Shown here in pieces: positions 1-9,339 of a stretch of DNA of 64,000 nt; the stretch's first letter is position 1; every line of letters starts with the position of its first letter. The DNA lies in assembly GCA_017540175.1 (NCBI GenBank), contig JAFYBN010000054.1:44390-108389 (forward strand). Reading direction: 5' to 3'. The notes under the pieces were generated by a model. That model had not been told where the DNA came from. It was given only the letters and a program-made list of their open reading frames with translations, and made no database searches. Source of the DNA: Clostridia bacterium (GTDB lineage Bacteria; Bacillota; Clostridia; Oscillospirales; CAG-272). The position numbers and the translations under genes are program-made.

Positions 1-258
1 GCACTTCGTCGAAATGAGGATCTTGTCGCGGAAGGAGGAGACCGCGCGTCCGAGCGCCTCCTCGCTGTGCCGATTGCAGTAGCCCGGGGCGGTGTCGAAA
101 TAGTTCACGCCGTTCTCGTAGGCGCAGGAGATCATTTCGTCGACCTTGTCCTGATCGACGAAGCGCGCGCCGTCCTTTTCAACCTCCGGAAAACGCATGC
201 AGCCGAAGCCGAGCGCGGAGATTTTTTCGCCGGTTCTGCCGAAATTGCGGTAATTCAT
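1..258 (-). CDS. Aldo/keto reductase, N-terminal part (cut by window edge)
   Basis: Only the first 86 residues are in the window. The start ATG (256-258) follows an AAAGGA site. The visible part holds the first beta-alpha units of an aldo/keto reductase barrel: GFGCMRFP near residue 18 and, further on, FDTAPGYCNRHSEEALG, which carries the Asp and Tyr of the NADPH-dependent active site, then ILISTK. Members reduce aldehydes or ketones in the cytoplasm. The C-terminal part, which in related clostridial proteins may carry a ferredoxin-like domain, is outside the window, so substrate and subfamily cannot be given. It has its own predicted promoter at 330-358. Confidence 0.85.
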   Translation of the reverse strand, partial: MNYRNFGRTGEKISALGFGCMRFPEVEKDGARFVDQDKVDEMISCAYENGVNYFDTAPGYCNRHSEEALGRAVSSFRDKILISTKC

Positions 259-628
259 GGCTGTTCCTTTCTCGTTCTGCGCCGAGGGGATGTACCCGGG
301 CGTTTTTTGTTTTGTTCAGCGTTTTTCCCATTATATCACGGACTTGGACGGAATGGAAGAGGGAACACGAAATTCTTTAATTTTGAACGCCGATTTAATA
401 AAATGCCCGCCGGAGAGCGGACATGCCGATCCGCCGCCGCGCGGGACCGGCCTTTCCACGCGCTGATCGGAGTTCGCGGCGCGAACTCCCTGAATTCACG
501 CAAAGCGGGAACTTCCGGGAATCCCCCGCTCATCGCGCAACCCGGACCTTTGGCGAGGACATTTCGTGCCGGTTTACGCGGGAAGAGGGAGATTCTTCGC
601 TGTCGCTCAGAATAACAAAGAAAAGCGT
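259..628. other. Intergenic stretch without a supported gene
   Basis: Apart from the promoter at 330-358 no coding signal is convincing. Around 585-620 there is a fragment (AGATTCTTCGCTGTCGCTCA) of a kind I have seen scattered between genes of gut bacteria. It is only a single copy here, so no repeat claim is made. Confidence 0.4.
330..358 (-). promoter_or_regulatory. Predicted sigma-70-type promoter of the aldo/keto reductase gene
   Basis: On the minus strand a perfect TATAAT (330-335) lies 17 bp from a weak -35 TTCCAT (353-358), about 70 nt upstream of the start codon. Only the -10 is convincing. Confidence 0.5.
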
Positions 629-1291
629 TCAGAAGAACAAAAAAGAGTTTTCCGTATTCCGGGAAAGCGCGCAGCTTCCCGCTTTGATCGCGTCGAGCGC
701 TTCTTTCAGAAGTCCGAGGCTGCGGCATTCCGTTTCCTCAACGTCCGAAAACCATTCGGCGAGGATGCGGTCCGCCTCGAGCAGCGCGCCGTCGTACTGC
801 TCCCTTGTGACGTCTCCCGCGGCGAGGGCGTCGTCGAGCTCGTCCCGGTCGTCGACGAAGAGGTCTCCGGCGGGCGTCGCGATCACGTCGAGGTATTTGT
901 CCACATACGCCGCGACGCCGTCTTCGTCGTATTCGATCCGCTCGATCACGTCGACGTACCACGCCGACACGCGAAACGGGGGGTGCTCCGCGCAGTCCCC
1001 GCCCATGGGGTCGTCCGGTGCGGAGCCGCCGGGTGCGGGGTTGCCGGGGGCGGGCACGAACATGACCGTGATCAGCCTCTCCGTCCCCGCGGGCGCGAGC
1101 TGGAGCCAGACCATGCCCTTGCCCGTAACCGCGGTCGGACCCGCCTTCTCAAAGTTCCAGTACGTGTCCCCCTCGCCCGCCAGCTCGATGAGGCACGCGA
1201 GGCCTTTGAAATCCGCGCCGTTCAGTTCCGTTTGGTAGTAGGGAAAGCGGAAAAATCCCCACGTGTCGCGGTCGAGTCTTTTTCTTTTCAT
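629..1291 (-). CDS. DUF402 domain protein
   Basis: A 220-residue protein. The ATG at 1291 is preferred over an upstream in-frame start because a GAGG site precedes it and the protein then begins MKRKRLDRDTWGFF. The C-terminal half carries the DUF402/FomD-like signature: YVDVIERIEYDEDG, YVDKYLDVIATPAGD and FVDDRDELDDAL, followed by a helix with EADRILAEW. DUF402 proteins bind divalent metal through acidic residues, and some act as nucleoside di/triphosphate phosphohydrolases (known for the family). A Pro/Gly-rich loop (PAPGNPAPGGSAPDDP) near residue 95 looks like an insertion. The gene stands alone on the minus strand and its cellular role is unknown. Confidence 0.75.
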   Translation of the reverse strand: MKRKRLDRDTWGFFRFPYYQTELNGADFKGLACLIELAGEGDTYWNFEKAGPTAVTGKGMVWLQLAPAGTERLITVMFVPAPGNPAPGGSAPDDPMGGDCAEHPPFRVSAWYVDVIERIEYDEDGVAAYVDKYLDVIATPAGDLFVDDRDELDDALAAGDVTREQYDGALLEADRILAEWFSDVEETECRSLGLLKEALDAIKAGSCALSRNTENSFLFF

Positions 1292-1315
1292 ATTCTCAAA
1301 TTCCTCAAAACAAAC

Positions 1316-1362
1316 CGAAGACGGTTTCACCGCCCGCGCGGGTCACGCCGTCTTCGTTTTTT
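1316..1362. terminator. Hairpin, likely transcription terminator
   Basis: A 9-bp inverted repeat CGAAGACGG/CCGTCTTCG (1316-1324 and 1348-1356) is followed on the plus strand by six T. It lies 3' of the minus-strand BspA-like gene, where the U-run is weak, and just 5' of the DUF402 start. Confidence 0.5.
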
Positions 1363-1460
1363 CGTTCTGCCCGTCCGATGCCGCCGGGCGTCGGGCGCAT
1401 CGGTCTCCCCGAAGCCGGTGCCGGGTCAAGCGCGGTTCTTCGGGTTTCGTTCTGCCGGAA

Positions 1461-3086
1461 TTACGGATAATTCGAGAAATTGCAGCCGTCGAAAGCTTTT
1501 TCGCCGATCATCTTCACATTGTCGGGAATCGTCAGGCTGCCCGTGAAGCCGCTGCAGTTGAAAAACGCGTATTCCCCGATCTTCCACACGCCGTTCCCGA
1601 TCGTCAGGCTGCCCGTGAAACCGCTGCAGCCGAAAAACGCATGCGCCGCGATGATCGCCACGCTGTCCGGGATCGTCAGACTGCCCGTGAAGCCGCTGCA
1701 GCCGAAAAACGCGTTTTCCCCGATCGTCGTCACGCTGTCCCCGATCGTCAGACTGCCCGTGAAGCCGCGGCAGCTGAGAAACGCGTAGTCCCCGATCGTC
1801 GTCACGCCGTTCGGGATCGTCAGACTGCCCGTAAAGCCGGAGCATCTGTCAAACGCATAGTTCCCGATCGTCGTCACGCTGTCCGGGATCGTCAAACTGC
1901 CCGTAAAGCCGCACTGCGTGAACGCGGATTCCCCGATCTCCGTCACACCGCCCGAAATCGTCAGACTGCCCGTGAAGCCGCTGCAGAGACAAAATGCCCC
2001 GGTCCCGATCGTCCTCACGCCGTCCGGAATCGTCAGACTGCCCGTAAAACCGCCGCACCCCAAAAACGCGCTGATCCCGATCGTCGTCACGCTGTCCGGG
2101 ATCGTCAGACTTCCCGTGAAGCCTCGGCAGCCGGTAAACGCGTTATCCCCGATCGTTGTCACGCCGTCCGGAATCGTCAGACTGCCCGTGAAGCCGCTGC
2201 AGTTGGCAAACGCCCCGGCTCCGATCGACGTCACGCTGTCCGGAATCGTCAGACTGCCCGTGAAGCCGCGGCAGCCGGAAAACGCGTCTTTCCCGATCGT
2301 CGTCACGCTGTTCGGGATCGTCAGGCTGCCCGTGAAGCCGCTGCACCCCGCAAACGCATGGTCCCCGATCGTCGTCACGCTGTCCGGAATCGTCAGACTG
2401 CCTGTGAAGCCGCCGCCTCCTGAAAATGCACTATCTCCGATCTTCGTCACACAGGAAGATATCGTCAGGCTGCCCGTGAAGCCGCCGCAGCCGTTAAACG
2501 CACGGTCCCCGATCTCCGTCACGCTGTCCGGGATCGTCAGGCTCCCCGTGAAGCCGCCGCAGTTTTGAAACGTCCTATTCCCGATCGTCGTAACGCTGGA
2601 AGGTATCGTCAGGCTCCCCGTGAAGCCGGTACAGAACTCAAACGCGCCCTCGCCGATCGTCGTCACGCTGTCCGGAATCGTCAAGACGCCCGTGAAGCCG
2701 ACGCAGTCCTTAAAAGCAAAACTCCCGATCCCGGTAATATTCCCGGTCATGACAAGGCTTTTGATCGACTTCTTACAGTCCATCCACGGAGCAGCGGCGG
2801 CGCCTTTTTCTGCGTAATCCCACATGTCCCCGTTTCCGTACACGGACAGAACGCCGTCCTTGTAAAGACGCCAAAAAACGCCGTCGCCGCACTGCCCTTC
2901 GGCGACAATCGGCGGCGTACCGCCGGATTCGTCGCGGGGCGGCCTGCATTCGGTTTTCCGGCTTTTATCGCCGAACGCGTTTGTCTGCCTGCCTTCGTCT
3001 TTTGACGTCCCTCCGCCGTCCTTCCCCGCACGTCCCGCCCTGCGGAACGGCAGAGCCTCAAGAAGCAGAGAAATCAGATTTTTCAC
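1461..3086 (-). CDS. BspA-like leucine-rich repeat protein with about 17 near-identical repeats
   Basis: A GTG start at 3086 follows AAAAGGAG. After a charged, low-complexity N-terminus comes a module also found in the two lipoproteins at 16.5-19.6 kb (EGQCGDGVFWRLYKDG, then NGDMWDY near residue 90). It is followed by about 17 copies of a 24-residue Treponema/BspA-type LRR with core GFTGSLTIPDSVTTIG..AF..C, one copy being 23 residues. Such repeats form curved surfaces used for adhesion or protein binding outside the cell. Unlike its relatives, this protein shows no good signal peptide: MKNLISLLLEALPF is followed by RRAGRAGK. Either export is unusual or the N-terminus has been altered. It lies 55 bp downstream of atpC on the same strand with no strong terminator between, so read-through from the ATP synthase operon is possible. 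Confidence 0.85.
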   Translation of the reverse strand: MKNLISLLLEALPFRRAGRAGKDGGGTSKDEGRQTNAFGDKSRKTECRPPRDESGGTPPIVAEGQCGDGVFWRLYKDGVLSVYGNGDMWDYAEKGAAAAPWMDCKKSIKSLVMTGNITGIGSFAFKDCVGFTGVLTIPDSVTTIGEGAFEFCTGFTGSLTIPSSVTTIGNRTFQNCGGFTGSLTIPDSVTEIGDRAFNGCGGFTGSLTISSCVTKIGDSAFSGGGGFTGSLTIPDSVTTIGDHAFAGCSGFTGSLTIPNSVTTIGKDAFSGCRGFTGSLTIPDSVTSIGAGAFANCSGFTGSLTIPDGVTTIGDNAFTGCRGFTGSLTIPDSVTTIGISAFLGCGGFTGSLTIPDGVRTIGTGAFCLCSGFTGSLTISGGVTEIGESAFTQCGFTGSLTIPDSVTTIGNYAFDRCSGFTGSLTIPNGVTTIGDYAFLSCRGFTGSLTIGDSVTTIGENAFFGCSGFTGSLTIPDSVAIIAAHAFFGCSGFTGSLTIGNGVWKIGEYAFFNCSGFTGSLTIPDNVKMIGEKAFDGCNFSNYP

Positions 3087-3141
3087 GAGGTACTCCTTTT
3101 CTGTGCTGTGTTCGCAGAAAGTACGCCTTCGGGGGTTTTTG

Positions 3142-3438
3142 TCATTCCCCGCGCGGGTCCTTTCCCGTCAGCACGCGCACCGTGTTCTCCGAAACGACGG
3201 CTATGCCGCCCTCGAGCTGGCAGGACAGCACGGGTTTCCCGTCCGCGAACGCTTCGATTTTTCCGGGGAATACCGCCATCAGGGCGTCCGTATGCCCGCG
3301 GCGGATGCCCACGGTACCGCCCGGGGCCCCCCCGTCTTTGGGATCCGGCACGGGCAGGCGCACGGAATCGCATTCGACCCGGCAGACCTCCCCGTCCGGC
3401 GTGAGTACGGAGAGCGTGATCGGTCTTTTCTCGTCCAT
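3142..3438 (-). CDS. atpC: ATP synthase F1 epsilon subunit, short form
   Basis: This 98-residue protein corresponds to the N-terminal beta-sandwich domain of the epsilon subunit (ITLSVLTPDGEV, GIRRGHTDALMAVFPG, GGIAVVSENTVRVLT). In the enzyme it sits on gamma at the foot of the central stalk. The usual C-terminal helical hairpin, which inhibits ATP hydrolysis in many bacteria, is absent: typical length is about 130-140 residues and the frame ends just after the sandwich. A Gly/Pro-rich loop (KDGGAPGGT) interrupts the sandwich. It is the last gene of the ATP synthase operon, 1 bp after atpD. Confidence 0.85.
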   Translation of the reverse strand: MDEKRPITLSVLTPDGEVCRVECDSVRLPVPDPKDGGAPGGTVGIRRGHTDALMAVFPGKIEAFADGKPVLSCQLEGGIAVVSENTVRVLTGKDPRGE

Positions 3439-3439
3439 A

Positions 3440-4840
<1,401 letters not shown>

Positions 4841-5833
4841 TCAGTCCTCCGATTTCCTTGGATTGATGGCGGGGGCGGGATCGTTCTTCCGCGCCCCGGC
4901 GGTTTCGATCACGCCTGCCGTGACCTCGCTCTGCCGTCTGCGGCTGATGTCCGATTCGAGCGACGCGGCGTTTTGTTCCGCGTTGTCCGACGCCGTCCGC
5001 ATGGCGACGAGGGTCGCCGCCTGCGCGGCCGCCGCATTTTCGAGCACGGTCCCGTAAAAGTCCGCCGAAACGCATGTGTCGGCGGCGGCGCGCAGGACCG
5101 CGTCCCGGTTCGGGACGAACAAAACGTCGTCCGGCGGGGAGGTTTTTTTCTTTCCGCCCGGCGCGCCGAACAGGGTGTGCTTTTTTTCTTTGAGTGTCCC
5201 GTCGTCCGCGGGTGTCTCCGTCTCCTGAACGAGGGGCAGCAGGACGCGGGTCGACGGCGTCTGCGTGAGCATATTGACAAAGGAAAGCGAAATCACCTCG
5301 ACCGAGGAGACCTCGCCCGCGCCGAACAGCGCAAGCGCTTCCGCGAGGATCGCGGCGGCGTCCTCTGCCGCGGGAACGTCGGGGAGATCGAACTCCCGGC
5401 GGATCCGGTTTTTCGCCCCCGGCGGGCACTGCTCGCGAAACCGGTTCACGGCGTGCCGTCCCGCGACGATCAAAAGGGGCAGGGGGACCCCCCCGCGAAA
5501 AGACCGCGGGCGGGCTTCCCCCTCCGCCTCTTCTATCAGCCGGTCCGCGAAATCGTAAAGCCGCACGTTCGCGCCGCCGGACAGACCGCGGTTCGCGCCG
5601 AGCAGCACGAAGCAGCGGGGCGCGTCCGGCGATTTCACCGGGTACGCCTCGGCAAGCGCCGCGCCGAATTTCGTTTTCAGCTCACGGGCGGCGGAGGCGT
5701 ACGCCTCGTATCCGTTCAGGCTGCCGCTGATCCGGGCGAATTTCACCGCGGACGCCGTTTTGAGAGCCCCCGCGAGCTGCCCGGTCATGCGGACGCTTTC
5801 GAGCTTTTTTTTCAGTTCTCTGAGGCTCGCCAT
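4841..5833 (-). CDS. atpG: ATP synthase F1 gamma subunit, with extra internal loop
   Basis: 330 residues starting at the ATG at 5833, which overlaps the stop of the upstream fusion gene (TAATG) and has GGAGG ahead of it; this suggests translational coupling. The N-terminal coiled coil (MASLRELKKKLESVRMTGQL) and the C-terminal helix (RTASDNAEQNAASLESDI) are typical of the central rotor shaft. The middle domain is about 40 residues longer than in common gamma subunits (about 285-290), mainly through a hydrophilic stretch around residues 200-240 (TETPADDGTLKEKKHTLFG, PGGKKKTSPPDD). An insertion in gamma recalls cyanobacterial and chloroplast enzymes, but the sequence itself is not similar to that regulatory loop. 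Confidence 0.93.
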   Translation of the reverse strand: MASLRELKKKLESVRMTGQLAGALKTASAVKFARISGSLNGYEAYASAARELKTKFGAALAEAYPVKSPDAPRCFVLLGANRGLSGGANVRLYDFADRLIEEAEGEARPRSFRGGVPLPLLIVAGRHAVNRFREQCPPGAKNRIRREFDLPDVPAAEDAAAILAEALALFGAGEVSSVEVISLSFVNMLTQTPSTRVLLPLVQETETPADDGTLKEKKHTLFGAPGGKKKTSPPDDVLFVPNRDAVLRAAADTCVSADFYGTVLENAAAAQAATLVAMRTASDNAEQNAASLESDISRRRQSEVTAGVIETAGARKNDPAPAINPRKSED

Positions 5834-8067
5834 TATGCGGCCTCCGTTGACGCGCGCTCCACGCACGCGGCGACCGCGTCGCGCAGCTGTCCGCGCTCGT
5901 CATCCGTCAGCTTTTTGCCCGCGGAAAGGAGGCGGACGATTTCGGGATGTTCCTTTTCCATCCGCTCGCTCAGACGGAGGGCGAAATTCTCCATGTCCTC
6001 CGGGTCCGTCCCAACGGCGAAGCCCTCGGACACGGCAAAGATGAGCAAGGTCTCCTGCCAGTCCGGAACGGGCGCGTACCGGCGCTGGCGAAGCGCCGCC
6101 ATCATGCGGCTGCCCGCCTCGAGCACGCGCCGGGTGGAGGCGTCCACATCCGCGCCGAACTGCGTAAAGCCCTCAAGCTCCCGGTATTGGGCAAGGTCCA
6201 TGCGCAGACGCCCGGACACCTGCTTCATGAATTTCGTCTGCGCCGCGCCGCCCACGCGGGACACGGAAAGCCCCACGTTCACGGCAGGCCGCTGACCCTC
6301 GTTGAACAGATCGGAATCGAGGAAGATCTGTCCGTCCGTAATGGAGATCACATTGGTCGGGATATAGGCGGAAATGTCGCCCGCCTGTGTTTCGATGATG
6401 GGAAGCGCGGTCATGGAGCCGCCCCCCATTTCCGGGGAAAGCTGGGCGGCGCGTTCCAGAAGACGCGCGTGCAGATAGAAGATGTCGCCGGGGTACGCCT
6501 CGCGGCCGGAGGGTCTGCCGAGCAGGAGGGAGAGCTCGCGGTACGCCACGGCGTGCTTTGAGAGATCGTCGTAGACGACGAGCGCGTCCCTGCCCCCGTA
6601 CATGAAGTATTCCGCCATGGCGCAGCCCGCGAAGGGCGCGATATACTGGAAGGAAGCGGAAGAAGACGCGGGCGCGCACACGATGACGGTGTAATCCATC
6701 GCGCCGAGCTTTTCGAGCCGGTCGCGGATCTCGGTGACAGTGGAATCCTTCTGGCCGATCGCGACGTAGACGCAGACGGTGCCCGTGCCCTTCTGGCTCA
6801 GAATGGCGTCCACGGCGAGGGAGGTCTTGCCCGTCTGCCGGTCGCCGATGATGAGCTCGCGCTGACCGCGCCCGATGGGGACGAGCGCGTCCACGGCGCG
6901 GATGCCGGTATGCAGGGGGCGGGAAACCGCCGCGCGGTCCGGAATGGACGGGGAGGGGCGCTCAATGGGCATGCGCTCCGCGGTGAAAATGCGGCCCCTG
7001 CCGTCGAGGGCGTGACCGAGCGGATCCACCACCCGTCCGAGCAGGGCGTCACCCACGGGGACGGACGCGATGCGGCCCACGCGGCGAACCTTCGTCCCGC
7101 TTTCCACGCGCTCATACTGGCCGTAGATCACGCAGCCGATGCGGTCCGCTTCGATGTCGAGGACCATGCCGCGCTCGCCGCTCTCGAATTCCACGACCTC
7201 GCCGTACATGATATCGGCAAGACCGTCCATCCAGCAGATGCCGTCGGAGACGCTGAGCACGCGCCCGAGCTGGAATTCACTGACGCCGTATTTCCTTACG
7301 AAGAGCGAGTCGTGGAGCCCCTCGAGGAGCTGCTGTGCGCTCTCGTCCCCTCTGAGGTTCTGCGTCTCCATGTCAAGGCGGAGGCGGTAGAGCAGGTCCG
7401 CGCCGGTGAAGTCGTACACCGTGTCGCCGACGCGGAAGCGGAATCCGGCGATGAGCTCGGGATCCTCCCGGACCCAGTAGGACGGTTTTCCGCCGACCTC
7501 GGCGAGCATTTCCTCCGCGCGGCGTCCGATGCGGTCCACGATATTCTGCGGGAGGGGATGGGCGGAGGTGAGCGTCACGTAGAGGACGTCATGCCTTGTC
7601 AGGTAGGCGATGTCGCCGGGGGTGATCTCCATGCGGGAGACGATCTCGTCGGCGACCTCCTCTTCCCGGACGCGGAACGCCTTCTGAAAGGGCTCCTGCG
7701 CCATGAGCTCTGCGGCGCGCTTTACGACGGCGGAGATCATGCTCTCCCTTGTGTCCGCGAGCATGTCGCGGCGCAGGCTGTTTTTGGTTTCCGCGGTCTT
7801 TTCGTCACACAGGGCGGCGTTCTTCTCCGCGTTCTCCCGGATCGCGCGAAGCTGCGCTTCGACGGACTCCGGCAGGGCGTCGGAAAAAGAAGCCGGGATC
7901 CCGGGGAGGCTCGGCTCGCTGTTTTCGATGCGCTGTGCCTCGTCCAGCTCCCGGCCGATGCGCTCGCGGCGCGACCGGAAGATGGAGACGATCGTCTTTC
8001 TGCCGAACAGCAGGATGACGGCCGCGAGAATCAAAAAATTGATGAGAGAATAGACAAAAATCATCAT
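5833..8067 (-). CDS. atpA: ATP synthase b-delta-alpha fusion protein
   Basis: One uninterrupted 744-residue frame joins three subunits. Residues 4-22 are a membrane helix (FVYSLINFLILAAVILLFG) and about 25-115 a charged helical stalk, as in subunit b. About 115-235 resembles the delta/OSCP C-terminal region (YLTRHDVLYVTLTSAHPLPQ, then LIAGFRFRVGDTVYDFTG). From about 245 to the end is a full-size alpha subunit with P-loop GDRQTGKT at 408-415 and the usual GGGSMTALPIIETQAGD region. Fusion of b to delta is known in mycobacteria; continuing into alpha would tie stator and hexamer covalently, leaving open how three alpha copies share one or two stalks. A separate b gene (8072-8533) lies 4 bp upstream. 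No stop codon or ribosome site break is visible at the junctions, but proteolytic processing cannot be excluded. Confidence 0.93.
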   Translation of the reverse strand: MMIFVYSLINFLILAAVILLFGRKTIVSIFRSRRERIGRELDEAQRIENSEPSLPGIPASFSDALPESVEAQLRAIRENAEKNAALCDEKTAETKNSLRRDMLADTRESMISAVVKRAAELMAQEPFQKAFRVREEEVADEIVSRMEITPGDIAYLTRHDVLYVTLTSAHPLPQNIVDRIGRRAEEMLAEVGGKPSYWVREDPELIAGFRFRVGDTVYDFTGADLLYRLRLDMETQNLRGDESAQQLLEGLHDSLFVRKYGVSEFQLGRVLSVSDGICWMDGLADIMYGEVVEFESGERGMVLDIEADRIGCVIYGQYERVESGTKVRRVGRIASVPVGDALLGRVVDPLGHALDGRGRIFTAERMPIERPSPSIPDRAAVSRPLHTGIRAVDALVPIGRGQRELIIGDRQTGKTSLAVDAILSQKGTGTVCVYVAIGQKDSTVTEIRDRLEKLGAMDYTVIVCAPASSSASFQYIAPFAGCAMAEYFMYGGRDALVVYDDLSKHAVAYRELSLLLGRPSGREAYPGDIFYLHARLLERAAQLSPEMGGGSMTALPIIETQAGDISAYIPTNVISITDGQIFLDSDLFNEGQRPAVNVGLSVSRVGGAAQTKFMKQVSGRLRMDLAQYRELEGFTQFGADVDASTRRVLEAGSRMMAALRQRRYAPVPDWQETLLIFAVSEGFAVGTDPEDMENFALRLSERMEKEHPEIVRLLSAGKKLTDDERGQLRDAVAACVERASTEAA

Positions 8068-8071
8068 GGCT

Positions 8072-8533
8072 TCAGTCCCTCGGTCCTTCGGCCCGTTGAT
8101 CCGTCGGACGCTCTCTCCCGCCGGTCAGCGCGGAAAGCCAGTCCTCGGCAAAGCGGTCCGCGTTCGATTCGAGGATGCGGGAGAGTTCTTCCTTTTCACG
8201 CGCAAGCGCCGCGCGGCAGGCGGCGGTTTCTTCCTCGCCGCGGCGGACGGCGTCCGACACAAGCCGGTCGGCGTCGGCGCGGGCGGCGGCAAGCGCCTGT
8301 CCCGCGAGGGAGGCGGTATGCGCCTCCTGCTCCGCGTGAAAGCGCTCAAGCGCCTCCTGCGCCTCGGCGGCGGCGCGCTCCGCGGCGGCTTTCTTTTCCG
8401 CCGCCGCGCGGACGCGCTCCCCGCGTTTGTCCATGAACGCGAGCATCGGTTTGAAGAGCAGATTGTTCAAAATGAGGACGAGCGCCCCGAAGCAGATGAC
8501 GGTCCAGAGAAGCACGGGCAGTTGAACGGTCAT
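8072..8533 (-). CDS. atpF: ATP synthase Fo b-type subunit (stand-alone)
   Basis: 153 residues. The ATG at 8533 is chosen because GAGGAGG precedes it and the protein then begins with a hydrophobic anchor (VQLPVLLWTVICFGALVLIL), followed by NNLLFKPMLAFMDKRGERV, a standard b-subunit opening. The rest is one long Ala/Glu-rich helix forming the peripheral stalk. As the next gene already encodes a b-like anchor and stalk, this copy probably plays the b-prime role, giving a heterodimeric stalk as in photosynthetic bacteria (inference). The gene lies 11 bp after atpE. Confidence 0.92.
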   Translation of the reverse strand: MTVQLPVLLWTVICFGALVLILNNLLFKPMLAFMDKRGERVRAAAEKKAAAERAAAEAQEALERFHAEQEAHTASLAGQALAAARADADRLVSDAVRRGEEETAACRAALAREKEELSRILESNADRFAEDWLSALTGGRERPTDQRAEGPRD

Positions 8534-8544
8534 CCCGGACCTCC

Positions 8545-8775
8545 TCAGACCTTCGCCGCCAGCATGAATCCGATGAGCAGGCCGTAGATGGTGAGAGCCT
8601 CCATCAGAGACAGGGCGATGATGAGGGTGGAGCGGATGTCCTTTGCCGCGTCGGGCTGACGGGCAATGCTTTCCATGGCGGCTTTCGCGGCAAGGCCCTG
8701 CCCGAGGGCGGGGAAGATGGTGCTCACCGAGATGGAGAGCGCGGCGGCGAGTGCGATGATGGCGGAGGAATCCAT
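8545..8775 (-). CDS. atpE: ATP synthase Fo c subunit
   Basis: A 76-residue two-helix hairpin, start ATG at 8775 after AAGGAG. Helix 1 contains PALGQG, the polar loop reads ARQPDA, and helix 2 holds the ion-binding carboxylate in SLMEALTIYGLL. The string MEALTIYG together with the upstream GQG matches the chloroplast/cyanobacterial c-ring pattern, which is proton-driven. Na+-type rings usually have Ser or Thr after the Glu (ESTGIY or ETTGIY), and Ala is found here. Proton coupling is therefore the better guess. The c-ring turns in the membrane against subunit a. Confidence 0.95.
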   Translation of the reverse strand: MDSSAIIALAAALSISVSTIFPALGQGLAAKAAMESIARQPDAAKDIRSTLIIALSLMEALTIYGLLIGFMLAAKV

Positions 8776-9339
8776 AATACAAACTCCTTTTCGGAATTGA
8801 ATTTCGGGTTTGAGTTTTTTGGTATGGCGGTATCTAAGGTACAAACGCTGCGCGTTTGGGAACGAATTTTTGTCCTACGCGGACGGCGCAGGGAGGGGAC
8901 CAGCTCAGGCCGCAGGTCCCCTCCCTGAGGGTCCCATTGGCCATGCAATCTGTTGTTCTTGATACTCAGAAGCGGCTCCGATTCGTTTGCGGCACGTATC
9001 AGCCGAAGCTTTCAGCGACTGCGGCTCTCGAATCGTCAGCCGAAACATTGCAATTCGCGCTCGCGCGAATTGCCGCGATCCAAATTCGCGAATAACACGG
9101 CGCGGGTGGCTGTCAGCGGAAGTTTGGAGTGCATCTTCGCGGCCTGAAGTTTGCGTTTATCTGCTAAGCATTTTACCGTTTCAGCGCGACGATACAGTCA
9201 GCTTCCGTTGTTCGAATAGCGAACGCGAGTTAGGAATCCTGCGGAGCCGCGATAAAGAGAATGCTGTTTTATGCTGTCGCTGTCGCGAGAATGGGATACT
9301 CCCTTCGGCCTGTTTTCTCTTCAAAAGTAGTAATGATCA
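8776..9339. other. Non-coding stretch inside the ATP synthase operon
   Basis: No supported gene lies in this 564-bp stretch. It holds two perfect palindromic hairpins: GGGAGGGGACC/GGTCCCCTCCC (8891-8901 and 8915-8925) and GCAATTCGCGC/GCGCGAATTGC with a 2-nt loop (9050-9073). Together with the AT-rich gene at 9340-10140 it separates atpB from atpE, which are adjacent in nearly all bacteria, so it is probably part of an insertion. Confidence 0.5.

Noticed and set aside
585-625. Possible dispersed repeat (AGATTCTTCGCTGTCGCTCA)
   Set aside because: Only one copy in the window, so it cannot be supported as a repeat from this sequence.
1263-2423. Repetitive plus-strand frame opposite the BspA-like gene
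   Set aside because: The repeats come from the antisense LRR units, which have the recognised protein motif.
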